From positions 806,001 through 870,000 of the forward strand of contig JACONQ010000019.1 of the NCBI GenBank assembly GCA_014281115.1: a stretch of 64,000 nt of DNA, in the 5' to 3' direction. Shown here in pieces: positions 35,790 through 47,758 of the stretch. Each line of letters begins with the position of its first letter. Position 1 is the stretch's first letter. A program made the position numbers and the translations under genes. The notes beneath the pieces are model-generated. The model did not search any database. It saw only the letters and a list, made by a program, of their open reading frames with translations, and was not told where the DNA came from. The stretch comes from Laburnicola sp. R22_1. Its lineage: Eukaryota; Ascomycota; Dothideomycetes; Pleosporales; Didymosphaeriaceae.

Positions 35790-36924
35790 AGCGCGTCGGC
35801 TGGTGGGTTTGTGGGGATGGATTTCGTGCAGGCTTCCTTTCTTCTTGCGGGTGGTTTCATTTCTGTTTTTGTTTTACTTGTCGGTGGCCTTCTTAGTGCC
35901 CCAGCCATTCTTTAAGCTTTAGGTAGTCTGAGTTTCTGGCGTTGCTGTTGTAGCTTAATAAATTAACTTGTATTGGAAATGTCTTACGATTTTTGTCACA
36001 GGTGGTCTAACAGTCGACCCTGATGGCGAGTTGAGTGTCTACAGCTTCATTTCCCCCCGCCGGCTTTGATCGCTGAGACGCATACCCTCAACCAACTTCT
36101 GGGTTCTCTGGCCCTCAGATTTTCCACTATCGAAAGATATTCTGTGACGTATGTGTGCATACCCTTCACGTATTCTGACAAAGTGTCGTCGGCTTGTGGG
36201 GTGGACGGAGGTGCTGAATCCTGGTCGAGGTCGTGGCGCACATACTCCGACCGAACGATGACTCGATCTGCCTCTTGCAAGAGGCTGTTTTTGGACCTAC
36301 CGTAGATGGTTTAATATCGCGAGCGACACCGACGAGATGGGTGATGTGCGACACCAGACTGGCCGCAGTTGTAGGCTCCATTATGGCGACGGCGGTTGGC
36401 GCTTTGTCGCAGGTGTGTACGAGTACCGGAGGCTAATGTGAGGCGGCGAGGCGAGGGCGTTCGCTCCAAAATATCGCTCGCCTGTAATATGATCAAAGAG
36501 GCCCAAAAAGCGTCGCGTACCGCACCCGTAACATGCGTAGGACCGCTCTCGACACCGGGTAACATATATATGCTAAGAGGAGACGCAAAGAGCGGGGTAA
36601 GCATGGTGTAACATACACACCTCTGCCCATCAGGACCTGGTATGCTGCTGCGCGTCAGTATTCAGTGTCGCGTCGTGGTAGTGGCGTGGACCGAAATTTG
36701 TACGATGCGTCAGCTGGACGGAGAGGGCAAGGGCGATGCAATGTGCTCCAAAGGAAGGTGCGACAGTGTCCAGTCGCGACACCCCGAATTGTACATTATT
36801 GCAGAGGACGACTACCTCTCATGCATTATCTATTCGCCCGCACGGATATATTGCAGCTGTTTCCTAATTAACGCCTGCAATGCAGCTCGTATATCGCCCA
36901 AGATGATGTACGAAACAATATCGA
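35790..36924. other. Intergenic, no supported gene
   Basis: Short minus-strand frames at 36047-36280, 36166-36381 and 36311-36604 have some coding character but could not be joined by credible splice sites. Nothing else was recognised. Confidence 0.45.
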
Positions 36925-38355
36925 CTAGAACCTGTAGCATTGTTAGCAACGCTGCTGGCATCCTTACACTCACTCGTACTACCAGCGAACAACGTACCTT
37001 ATCTCGTAATTACCCGCTCTGGTCATGTAACGCACCCATTTTACACTGCTGTAGTTGCTCTTTTCAAACACCTTCAGGTACCGCACTAGCAGCCCTGAAC
37101 TCGTGAACATGAGCAACGAAAAGCTCAGATTCAACGGCGGTCTTGACCATGCTTTCTGGTTCGTCATGCTCGTCAGACTTGCTTCCGCGCTCAAGACAAA
37201 CTCGCTCTGTCCGGTAAAGCGCGGGATTTTCCAGACAATGTTGTTGTGCTCTGGCTCGTATTTCGCTTTGCCTTGTGATGTTCGCTCCGTGATGCGCGCG
37301 GTATTGAGAGGCGTGGGTATCCGTACGACCACGTTGGTCGCAAAGAGCTTCGAGCCGTAGTTCGCGCGTATGGCAATGCTGTATTCCACCTTCGTCTTGC
37401 CGACCTCGTTGACAATGGCATGCACCTTGAATGGGAGGTTGACATTCTCCGTCGCTCGATAGCGCATCAATTCGAACTCGCCGTCTGGGGGAATAAAAGA
37501 TATTATCCTGTCTGCATCAAACTTGCCAAGCTTCACACACTGGTGGAATTGGCAGTCTTCAAGCGACACGCTTCCTGCCGCTGCTCTGGTCGCTTTTGCA
37601 CCAGCTTTGTTGCCAGACGGACCTTGCAGGTTATCATCACCCAGCGTTAATCGGTCATTGAGCCCGAATTTGCATTCTGGGGTCCCTGAGAGATATGCGC
37701 GCATTATGATCTGACCGTTCACGTCCGCTCGCAGCACCGTCCCCGTTGCGGACATGAGGAGGTTCACGTCCTCGATAACGTCCACGAACGCCTCGTTCTT
37801 GCGGTACTTGATGTCGTTTCGCCGCCATGATGTCGCGCCGGTGGCCTGCATGGTAATCTTGGACGAGTCCTCCTATAACTAATTAGCAACCTCGCACCAA
37901 TGGTACCATACCAATGTAGCGCATACCATGGCTCTTTCTGACTTCACGCCCTCGGTGGTAATGTACATCTTCAGCGTATCCGTCTCGGTATTCTGGGGGT
38001 ACCCAAAGTCCAATATCTCGTCTAGCAACTCATACACCAGCACGAAGTTGTTCTTAACAGCTTCCTCGTCGAACTTGCCAAAATAGGCCTTCCCCAACCC
38101 TATCAACCGGTATATGAACTCGAAGACGAGCGCCGCGTTCGCATTGCTCTTCGTGACGGCGACAAGGTAGATGTTCTCGTGCTTGACATGGCTGAAGGTG
38201 GTGGAGCCGAGCGTGAGGATGGGCGAGCGCACTTGCGCATTCGATATGACTTGTATGCGGAAGACGTCGGCGAGGCGGGGGCGGCAGTCGTTGCGGAAAG
38301 CGCGGAAGATGAGGTTCTCGCCTTTCTGGTTGAATATAAGAATGCCGGAGAGCAT
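36925..38355 (-). CDS. apm4: AP-2 adaptor complex, mu subunit
   Basis: Three exons (38355-37927, 37872-36998, 36931-36925), 436 residues. Residues 1-140 form the longin-like domain (MLSGILIFNQKGENLIFRAFR, VFEFIYRLIGLGKAYFGKFDEE, LDEILDFGYPQNTETD). The mu homology domain follows from ATSWRRNDIKYRKNEAFVDV to the C-terminus. The protein binds tyrosine-based sorting signals and phosphoinositides in clathrin-mediated endocytosis at the plasma membrane. The last coding exon is only seven bases (G TTC TAG). It supplies the final Phe so that the protein ends NYEIRF, matching the conserved AP-2 mu terminus (EIRF). Reading on past the donor would instead add an unconserved tail. Confidence 0.94.
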
Positions 38356-38736
38356 GGCGGAGGCGTGTTACGAGGGAAAATAGGCAGATTCGGTGTGCGG
38401 GCGATGCTTGTTGCCTCTGGCGGCGTGGGAAGGAGCAGAAGCTTGGGCCCCGCCAAGCCCGCACTTGAGAGTCACAGTGTTCAACATCCTCCCCTCACCC
38501 CTCACCGCTATCCTAACACGCCTCTATTGCTTCCCATCTTATACAAAGACTGGATTCCGAAGGCTACCTCACTAAAATTTGGGAGAGTTGAACTGGAGCG
38601 AGAGCGGGAGCATTAGGTGGAGGGGATAGAGGCGCGCAAGTCACAGAGTATCCATTCAGGACGTCCAGCTGTTAAAGGGAAATCTCTGATTGCGGTCTGT
38701 AGTTTCATTACTATCGGAGAGCTACCTGCTTACCGT
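38356..38736. other. Intergenic, apm4 promoter and fucosidase 3' flank
   Basis: About 380 bases. Nothing further recognised. Confidence 0.6.
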
Positions 38737-41220
38737 TCATGCCAAATACTCAATCTTGAACACCCAACTGTGATTGTTGTGCTCAAGCATACTATCCTCG
38801 AACATGACTGAGAACACTTGACCGTCAAATGACCACTCGAGGTCTTTCCCGAGATCGTTTCCCAGAAGGCTAACTTTATCGCCTTCCAGAACCGGCACTG
38901 GCGCCTCGACGACCAGCTTCCCACCATGCGGCTTCTCAAGGCTTAGGATGTAGAGCGCCTCATCTGTTTGCGTAAACCTTACGTCCGTCTGGTTGTTCCT
39001 AACTTCAGCCTTCTGGAACCAATACGTTGTGTTGAATATTGCTTCTTCATGTACACTAATCCATTCCCCAGCCTCCCGTAAGTTGTCAATTTCTACTTGT
39101 GGGATTGAGCCGTCCGCCCGTGGGCCAACATTAAGAAGGAGGTTTCCGTTTTTTGACACCATATCGACAAGAGTCCTGACCAGGGCTGTGGCGTTCATGT
39201 ACTCGGAGTCGAGGGTTGCACGGTTATAGCCGTACGAGTAAGGATCCATGCCTCTGTTCATGGTCAGCATGTCTCAAGAGAAAGGGTATATGACCAACTC
39301 ACCGATTACTTTCCCATTTACGTCTCTGTGGTGTTGAAAACGTAGCATACTCGGGCGTATCAAAGTCGTTCACCTCCGCAGTCCCACATCTTGAGTTTAT
39401 CACCACGTCTCTTCCTTGCTCGCGCGCCCAATTCCACCATCTGCTCGCGAACTCTTCGGTGCCGTTTGAAGCACCAGCATCGCACCACATGATCTCCGTC
39501 TCATATTCATAAGCTAGAATGTCCATTTGAGGTACCATAACATCGCTAATGAAGTCATCTACTGGAAGCCATCCAGTGTACGGCTCCGTTTGGTTGGTGT
39601 ACGGATTTCTTGCAATAATTCCCGGGTGTGACGTTGAATCTGGCCGATCGAACTGTGTATACCCATATTTGCCCCAGGAAGGATTGAACCATTCGGGTAA
39701 CGAAAAGTACGTTCCTCTCTTCAAGCCCGGCTGGTACGTCTTGGCAGCGTCGAAAAGCTCCTTGACGAGATCTTTGCGTGGACCGTAATGCATGCTTGTT
39801 CGATTTGTCGTGTTACCGGCATCGAAGAGGGCAAAGCCATCGTGATGCTTTGTCGTGATCACGAAATACTTTGCTCCTGCGTCTGCGATGAGATCAACCC
39901 ATTCCTTCGGCTCATAGTGAGCAGCCGTAAAGTTTGCGAAGAAGTCGTCGTAGTTCAAGTCAGGACCGAAAGTACGAAGACGGTAATCGTAGAAGCCGGA
40001 TCTATCTGCAGCACGGTGCGTCGTGTACCACCAAAACCACTCCGCGTACGATTCGTATGGGGTCGAGTTCCCCCATGCTGGAACCGAATACGGACCCCAA
40101 TGAATAAAAATGCCAAACTTGGCATCGTCGAACCATTGCGGAGATTCGTGTCGAGCTAGATTGGAGGTTGACGGGGTCCAATCTGTCAGACCAAACTCAA
40201 CGTCATCGAACGTGTGAGTAGTGGAGTCTCCTTGATATTCCATCTCTACTTCAGTTTCCCATCGTCCGGAACCAGTAACGGCGACGTTGATGCTCTTTTG
40301 ATCTCCAGGACACAGTCTCTTGATACGTCCAGCCTGGACTGTCTGAACTTCTCCTCCTTTCACTGAAACTTTCAGCCCCTCTCCATGCACGCATTCTGAT
40401 CCAGCATTGTTGACTATGACCTCAACGATTTGACTCGTCTTATTGTCGTGAGTGATCCACTTTTGGGTTGGCTTCACGCTTTGTACACCCACGCTGGCTC
40501 CCTTGTCAGCCTCCCAAAGCGACAGAGCAAAAACGTGAATCCGTCCCGTGGTCGCATTCGTCGTGTTTGGGAGAGTGATGGCTGTCAATTCCTTTTGGGA
40601 AAGTAGAGCTGTCTCCAACTCGAATATATGACTGGTATTGAAGTTCGTCGAGGTGTTGGCATAAAACGAAGGGTATACGAGTTCACCACGATTGATGAGC
40701 AAGAATGCCCACCATGACTCGCTTCTCAGCTCTGCGGTCGACCTCAAAATTGGGACGCAAGTCAGTAGAGCTCATAATAGATTGAGAGAGGGTACCCTCA
40801 AGCTACGTACGTTGTATTGTCACTATAGGTAAACGTGATGTTCCCGAGTACTGTCTCTTCGCGCACGTCCGAGGAATGCAGCAGTGACAACGCAAACGCG
40901 GACGTTGGGTCCTTGAGAGGAATTGTTTGCCCCGAGCAGATGATGTTGTCAGGCATCGAAGGGCCCCGATAGCTGGGTGCGTTGTAGGTTATGCCGGAGG
41001 CCGAGACATATGTTGCATTACCCTGGCCATGCGACACGGAAGCTGGATACGACTGGTTGAGAGCATCGAATGACGATTCTCCAGGATAGGTACCGAAGGC
41101 CTGGTTGTTGAAGTAGGGACTCAAGTCCAGCGGAATAGACTTCGCAACTACACCGTGAAGACAACCGGCATATGATGCCAATAGAAAGTTCAATTTACGT
41201 GCACTGCCCATTTTCCACAT
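38737..41220 (-). CDS. Secreted GH29 alpha-L-fucosidase
   Basis: Three exons (41220-40811, 40742-39303, 39253-38737), 788 residues. A signal peptide is likely (LNFLLASYAGCLHGVVA), and there are many N-glycosylation sequons. Residues 1 to about 330 form an N-terminal region I cannot assign. The catalytic GH29 domain runs from WFDDAKFGIFIHWG (about 340) through TTKHHDGFALF (about 434) to the nucleophile Asp558 in MWCDAG. It continues with SRCGTAEVNDFDTPEY, GNLLLNVGPRADG and a C-terminal beta domain. It would remove fucose from plant or fungal glycans. The introns are GT-AG with CTGAC branch points, and the junction sequence KWESNRGMDPYSYGYN confirms the second one. With GH28 it suggests a carbohydrate-degrading life on plant material. 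Confidence 0.93.
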
Positions 41221-42360
41221 CTACGCATGCACCGTGGTTCCGAAATCTTCATGATCGCTATAGGGCCGAGACGTCTTTTAAAGACTTGCACGTCCCCCTC
41301 TTCTACGGGAAAGTTAGCACTTCGGCAAGCTTGTACCGAAGCTTGCGATAACTGATCCCCATCAAAAGATACAGGATCAATTTTAGGTCGCAACTTACTG
41401 TTACGTTACGTCGGCCTGAGCATGTTCGGTTCCCACGACTTACCCCATCGGGCTACATTTCTCCGCATTAGCGCCGTTGGAAGAGGGGGATCGTCGCGCA
41501 CGTGCGATTGGTGTTAGATTACAAAACATTGAATCCTGTACCTTTGTCTAAATCCCCCACCTATACCTAGCCAGCGACATGTAAAAGGTTCTACGGTTCT
41601 CTCAATATCCTGGGCTAAAGCGCAGTCCGGGTTAACAGAATTCATGGAAAATATCTATTTTTGCTGTCCTGCAAGAGCAAAGCGGGAGAGTGTGTTGTTC
41701 CACTGGCTCCTTGATTGGACACCACACACTGGCTGCGAACCAGCAAGTTGCTCGCCGTGTAATGATACTGTGAGAGAAGGCCACTCGGTGATTTGAGGGC
41801 TTGGGCAAAAAATGCGTTTGCACACTCTAAAATCTGGACCGTCGTATTAGCACTGGGTCAAAAGACTTAGGTTGAGCTGATTGAGCTACTCATGTGAACC
41901 ACACTGTATGAGATGGTTTCTCTGGTGTATCGATATGGACAACAGTGAATAGTTCCGCACGCATCTCCACTCCATACTCCTAATTCCTGATGCACAGGCT
42001 TCAACAAGGCTGACCTTTCTGATCACCATATGCAGCTATCTTCGGCTCAGAAAATCCCGAGCCTCCAGGTTAATTCGGCCCGATCGACTATGTTGCAAAC
42101 CGCGCATACCTTTGTAAACACAGTAATTCGAGCTTCGTATGATCGATGCATCAGTCAAGAGACACTACCGGCTTGGAGGACGAACACTTGTGAAGTCCTC
42201 ACATACGTCATAGCGCGGATCGCCGAAATTGGTTAGTATCCGGGACGTCAATTGGTCATCACAGTGTGATGTGAGTGCGACACCACCGGCACCTGCAGCA
42301 CCAGTTACCCAACTTTAATCACTATCCACTTGCAGCTCCCATTCATGGACCACTTGAGAA
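41221..42360. other. Intergenic, fucosidase promoter
   Basis: About 1.1 kb. Only short frames without protein character. Nothing else recognised. Confidence 0.55.
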
Positions 42361-43232
42361 ATGTCCGAAAAGACGGCGCCTCAGGGCCGCACCGAGTATC
42401 CCAGCAAGTCTGATGATAAATCACCATCAGAAGTCAACGTTGTTGTCACATGGTTCTCCGTACGAAATCCGACTATGCACATGAGCGACTCGGACTGACC
42501 AATCGTAGCCTTGGGGTGAAGGTACACCATGGCCTCCTATACCCGTCAATACCTCCTGGCTCATCGCCAATGCTCTTCCTCGCGTGATCTTCCGAGACAA
42601 CAAACCCAACATTCGAATTCCCACCTACCCGAAGCCGTTGCACAACGGGTGGTCATACGTATGAGAGCTTGTGCCTAAATTGTGGAATGGTGATAAAGAT
42701 CTCTTTGGCCTAGACGAATCATTCGAAGTACGCGCAACACTGCATTTAGGCATGCTAGACCAACCGAATTCTGCATTTAGACTTGAGCGCAATGATTTCA
42801 AGAAAGGATATACCCTACCTGACGTAGATGGCAGTCACCCAAGCGAGGAAGACTTGACCGGGGTCGGCACATGGAAGGACTTGCCTGGCATACTGTGAAA
42901 TTGACACGGATAGCGTGCTCGAGAATATCAAATCAGAATATGAGGCAGGTGTTGATACTGCTTGTCTTGTACCGGGATTTTGCGAACAGTAATCTTTTTG
43001 ACAGGATTCAAATATCGTCATGTCGGAGAAAATCGAACGCCATCTTTGTTGCTACATCTACTGGGTGTCCCTCGCCGAGTGCTGCAGAAGGAAAGAAACG
43101 CGAAGAGTCAAGTTTCTGCACACTCCTATCGAACACGGAAGTGCAGATATCGAAAGAGGTGCGGAGTTGGCCGCTGCCATCGTTCGAGACATGGTTGATG
43201 ATTTGGAAAGCAAGTCTTATACTTTGAATTGA
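42361..43232 (+). pseudogene. Decayed pyroglutamyl peptidase I (peptidase family C15)
   Basis: Reconstructed in outline from fragments. Exon 1 (42361-42459) encodes EVNVVVTWFS, matching the family's VLVTGFG start. A 49-base GT-AG intron follows, then 42509 onward with PVNTSWLIANALP, ELVPKLW, LHLGML and GYTLPDVDGS. A TGA at 42662-42664 interrupts just before ELVPKLW, and the frame slips near 42895. After a short 36-base intron-like gap (42969-43004) the last part reads RHLCCYIYWVSLAE and VKFLHTP, the catalytic Cys and His regions. The family removes N-terminal pyroglutamate from peptides. Several conserved residues are changed by transitions. Stop plus frameshift argue for a dead gene. Confidence 0.72.
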
Positions 43233-43707
43233 GAGTATGGATACCTAGTCGGCATTCGATATGGAAATGTGCGAAAACCGCCTGCTTTTCGGAACATACC
43301 TCGACTAATCCCAGATACAAATGAGAGTTTCAAGATCAAAGATTGTAAACAGTCTGAGAGAATTATTTAGCCTGGTTTAGTATGTGCATATGCTTGTTGA
43401 GCTCGAGACTCTCTTGTGTGCATGTTAATGCCGGTTCGCTTGTGTTACCCACGAGCAGGGCAACCACGGCCACAGATTGATGTATGCACAGTAGTGAGAC
43501 AATCGTATGACCACCAATCAATGCATGTAGCCCAATCGCGGCACACCGGCTGTCTCGCAGGAGTTTCTGGCTAAATGCGCTGATACAGCGTGCAGTGCAT
43601 GAGTAGCCTTCTCGAAAGGCTCGTTGAATGTCGTCAGAAGGCGCAGTCTATCAACACATTCCGCGGGTATAGTTCATCTCAGCAGAACCGCCGCAAAAAT
43701 CTCTACC
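43233..43707. other. Spacer between two decayed genes
   Basis: About 475 bases without recognised features. Confidence 0.55.
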
Positions 43708-44892
43708 ATGTCGAAGGTAACGACAACAGTGTCTTCTGCTACAGTCGCAGTTTCAATCGTCGACTCTCCTGCATGGGCATACAAAATACCATGTGCGACA
43801 CTGTTCAAGCCCCCATTCCCAGGATTAGATACCTTCGATATCCGCTCATACTCCTTCCTCATCTCCTATGGTACCTCTACCAAACGTCGCAATGTATTGT
43901 TTGACCTGGAGATACGGAAAGACTGGGAGAGCCTCGTACCATCCATGGTTTCAAAGTTCAAAGAATGAGGTACTACCACAGTCAAAGTGGAGAGACATGT
44001 CATGGATATGCTCATGGAAAAAGACCTAGACCTTGGCATTATTGAAGCAATCATGTGGAGGTATCGCAACCGTACTCCTTCCCTTTTTGATACTAAAGTT
44101 ATCGCCAGCCACCTCCACTGGGACCACACGGGAAACCCCTCGGCCTTTCCGTCGACCACAAAACTGATAGTTGGTCCTGGCATCCAAGAGAAGTACATGC
44201 CTGGATGGCCAACTCTGCCAGCCGCTGAGTTCAAAGAGTCCGACATAGCAGGTCGTGAGGTTGTTTGTATATTGCCGACAGATTTCAACCTCACCATTGG
44301 AGGCTTCGAAGCCATCGATTGTTTTGGAGACGGTAGTTTCTTTATTCTAGACGCCCCTGGGGTATGTTCTCTTCTGTCGGGTTGCATGGCATCACTGACA
44401 GATTCGAGCAGCATTCAATTGGACATTTGAACGCCCTGGCTAGGAAATCTTCGGATCCTGACACTTTCATATTTCTGGTCGCTGACAGCGTGCATCTCGG
44501 CGGGGAAATTCGGCCTTCGGAGGCCATACCTCTGCCTGATCAGATCTTCAATACTCGGAATCAAACCTCGGCCTTGTCCTGCAGAGGTCTTGATGAAAAT
44601 GAATCCTCTAAAATTATCGTGCAGACCGTTTCTTGGTCTTGATCCTTGTTCCCCCTAGAAACTAAAAGAGACGGAGCACATAATCAAGCTGATACAGGAG
44701 TTCAACGCGGATGAAAGAGTATTTGTTGTGTTCAGTCATGACACTTCCATTTATAACATGATCGACTTCTACCCCAAGCTAGCCAATGACTGGAAAGTGA
44801 AAGGCTGGAAGAGGGCCGGACTTTGGAACTTCTTGGTGGATTTGCAGCAACGGGCTAGTCAAGAGCCTGTCGACAACAGTCCGCTCTTATGA
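43708..44892 (+). pseudogene. Decayed metallo-beta-lactamase-fold hydrolase
   Basis: The opening part (43708-43965) reads RSYSFLISYG and LFDLEIRKDW, where relatives have LFDLGIRKD. A TGA at 43966-43968 then interrupts, and the same frame continues with GTTTVKVERHVMDML. Removing a 48-base GT-AG intron (44061-44108, no in-frame stop) gives the zinc motif SHLHWDHTGNPS. A second intron (44362-44411) joins LDAPG to HSIGHLNALAR. The C-terminus reads through FNADERVFVVFSHD to 44892, joined by a last splice near 44658 whose donor is unclear. The fold suggests lactone or ester hydrolysis, as in lactonase-like fungal members; the substrate is unknown. The single nonsense codon makes it a likely recent pseudogene. 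Confidence 0.72.
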
Positions 44893-46510
44893 GGGCACAG
44901 TCAGACTCTTGTCCAGCGCACAGTAGACGAGACTCGGGCAATGAAACGTTTCCTTAGACACATGCGGTTGTTCCATATTTCTCCATCATATATCAAATAT
45001 CGTGGAACGCCCTAAACGCGTGAGTTGCAAGCAACCTGTGCAGACTATGTCACTTACATCTGCCTCATTTGATCGCTGCTCGTGTAGTGTGCTGATGATA
45101 GAAGGTTCACGCGACTGTGGACACGATGAGCGAAAGAGGTTTCATGAGCAGTCACTGTACGCACATGGAGTATAAGATGTTTTGGTCTTCCCATTCGTTC
45201 GCTGGGAACGACTCCGGTATATGTTTATGGTAATCTTCCGGGCAGTCTTTCATCAATCCAAAACGATCTAACCGCCATTTTCCAAGCTCACCTATGATCA
45301 TTTTCTTAAAAGGCAAGTGTGGAACTAGATAGCTTGCCGCTCACATTCATTGTGGCCCCAAAATGCGCCAGCATCGTATACGACGGGCTGATTGATTTGA
45401 TATCGATCCTTGCGTTGCGGAGTTGCAAGTCAGCATGCACCAATATTGGACGAATACTATGTACATGGCCTTCCAGCGGTCTAAGAAGTCTTACGATGAC
45501 GACTTGAATCAGGGCCTCAGCCAGAAATGTTTCCGCTATGTTTGCTGCTACAGCTACTGGACAAAAGTTTGAGTACAGTTGGCCTTCGTATCCCTATCCT
45601 GGGGTAACAAATTGTACCAAGACCTTCTTCCTAGTATTATATAAAGTATAGCTAGATAGAACAAATGCGTCTGACTCGTTACCATACAGGCAACTCGAGC
45701 GTTGGGAACCAAATTAGGGACATACCTAGGAACCTTCTGCTAGTCTGAGCTCGCTGTTGCTCAATATATGACCGCACCACGAGGAGCCAAGACAATAGAA
45801 AATGTACATGTACTTTGAGCGTTGTTCAGGTGTGACCGGGACGTTGATGTTTTCTTTTTGTGTGTATAGGCTTAGCCAAAGCGGATGAGAGCCAATGCAA
45901 CCTCAATGTTCACCGTCACAATGGCGGCTGCGCCCATACCGACTGCTGCGCCCGATAACGGGAAGATAATTGCTACCTGGGAAAAGACTCCGGCATAGCC
46001 AATAGCGCTCAAATAGCGGGCTCGTGATTGGCTGAACCCTTCGCGCAATGGGTGCGCGCTATTTTTGACTCAGTGAATGTACCTTGGCACAATAGCAACC
46101 GGAAGACAGACATACAATAAGAGATACCTATTGTTCGGATACAAGCTTTGGAGATACTTCGTCATATGAATAGCATAGCTATCCTATTGACCCAACAGGT
46201 ATATAAGGAGAGCGCGCTCTGTCTGCACCACGCCGAGTACGCAGTCAGTCATCAGGGTAGCGCAACGACTTCCGATACTTCACCGATAAGCATTCACCTT
46301 AACCACAACGACTGCAAGGATCTCCCGCCCTGGCCGTCCGTTTCCTATCCGCAGTTACGTTAATCCGAACTGCATTTATCAAGCTGCTCCCCTCGCACGC
46401 TGCTACTTAACCGGACACCTATTCAACTGTCACGTTGCTCATAACTCCTTTTGACACCAACACTCAGCTGCCAAAGCTTCCTTCTCTACACAAATCCCAA
46501 CGTCGCCATC
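44893..46510. other. Intergenic with repeat copy and an orphan coding fragment
   Basis: About 1.6 kb. It contains the second copy of a dispersed repeat (45547-45609; first copy 26045-26114) and, on the minus strand at 45872-46069, a 65-codon frame that reads like the end of a membrane protein (FSQVAIIFPLSGAAVGMGAA). No complete gene recognised. Confidence 0.5.
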
Positions 46511-47758
46511 ATGGCACGTTCTCCATCCGCCGACCCGATCGCCTTCGTCGCCTTTGCGGACACACTTGGCCGCCGCAACGGGTACGATATGTACAAGCAG
46601 TTGGCACCCATCTATGGGCTCAATAAGGAGATGTTTTCGGTTAGAGTTCGTCGCTACCAACTTCGAGCCTTCGGTAACAAGCTTGAGCGCGAATGCGCCG
46701 CTTCCACCAATCTCTACGCCTCACCTTCGGGTGCTACGGTCAGCCTGTACCAACAGTGCGTCAAGAACACGCTCGACCAGCTCAAGACCGTACGTCGCGG
46801 CTACAGCCGGCCGCCCGGTGATATGTCCACTTGGCCTAGGCCCCTTCCTCGTCCCCCTCTCAAGCAATGTCAACTCTACGTTGCCAACGCCATCCGCACC
46901 ATCTTCGCCGGCTTTCCTCTCGTCGACACCTCCATCTCCGCCCCCACATCCACACCCACCGACACCAGCCTCGACATCGACATGTCCGATCCCGACATCG
47001 TCGACACCTCAGCGCCGACCGCGACAGATGTTGTCGCGGCGCGCCAGGACTCACCTATGGAGGACGCATTGGAAGTTGTTGAGTGTATCGAGGAGGAGCA
47101 GTCTGCCACTTCCCCATCTTCATACTGCGAGGAGAACGTCGTCATGGACGATGTTGTCGCCGAGGCAGCAGTGGTCACCGACCCTGCTGAGACGAACCAG
47201 GACACCCCAATGGATGTCGATTCGGCACCTGCGGCGGACATCACGGCACCACAGGGCGAGGCTGCCATGAATGGCAGCCCGCCAGCCTCCGACCTCGCCT
47301 TTGTCGAGAGAGAATTCCTCGACATCGAAGACTCCGTTCGAAAGACCCTTGTAGAGGGCGTCTTCTCGGGGTTGAAGGCGGAAAATGACGCCTGGGAGCT
47401 TCGCCATGGAACCCTTCTGACCAAAGGTCAGATTGAAGAGTCGGCTGTGAAGCTGGAGGATACGGTGGCAGAGGCCGCGGATGAGAATCTTCCGGACACC
47501 GCCACCAAGCTTGTCAACATGAAGGACGAGGACGTCTACCAGGTGAAGGGCCAGTGGCTGATGGCACGACTTCTTGCCGATCCGCTGAAGTTCCTAAAGA
47601 CCGTGGCAAAAGAGCACCATGGCAAGATTTTCGTCGAGGACGACATCACGAACACCAACTCACCATCCGGACCGATTGCGCTCGACCATGGCGTAAAGAG
47701 GTGGGAAAGTACCCTTTCCGGTCGTGAAGAGAGTTCTCCGAAGCGACGCCGCGCATGA
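46511..47758 (+). CDS. Hypothetical acidic protein with C-terminal basic tail
   Basis: Single-exon gene, 415 residues, starting MARSPSADPIAF in good context (CATCATGG). Residues 1 to about 135 look folded and basic (DTLGRRNGYDMYKQLAP, FGNKLERECA). Residues 140-270 are an acidic, Thr/Ala/Asp-rich disordered stretch with repeated VD and DTPMDVD words. The rest includes an amphipathic segment (LDIEDSVRKTLVEGVFSGL) and ends ESSPKRRRA, a plausible nuclear signal. No family recognised. It faces pro3 convergently with a gap of about 180 bases, so there is no reason to place it in the proline cluster. Confidence 0.75.
   Translation: MARSPSADPIAFVAFADTLGRRNGYDMYKQLAPIYGLNKEMFSVRVRRYQLRAFGNKLERECAASTNLYASPSGATVSLYQQCVKNTLDQLKTVRRGYSRPPGDMSTWPRPLPRPPLKQCQLYVANAIRTIFAGFPLVDTSISAPTSTPTDTSLDIDMSDPDIVDTSAPTATDVVAARQDSPMEDALEVVECIEEEQSATSPSSYCEENVVMDDVVAEAAVVTDPAETNQDTPMDVDSAPAADITAPQGEAAMNGSPPASDLAFVEREFLDIEDSVRKTLVEGVFSGLKAENDAWELRHGTLLTKGQIEESAVKLEDTVAEAADENLPDTATKLVNMKDEDVYQVKGQWLMARLLADPLKFLKTVAKEHHGKIFVEDDITNTNSPSGPIALDHGVKRWESTLSGREESSPKRRRA

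Noticed and set aside
36047..36604. Possible small multi-exon gene on the minus strand
   Set aside because: Three short frames have some coding feel, but no in-phase GT-AG introns of credible length join them.
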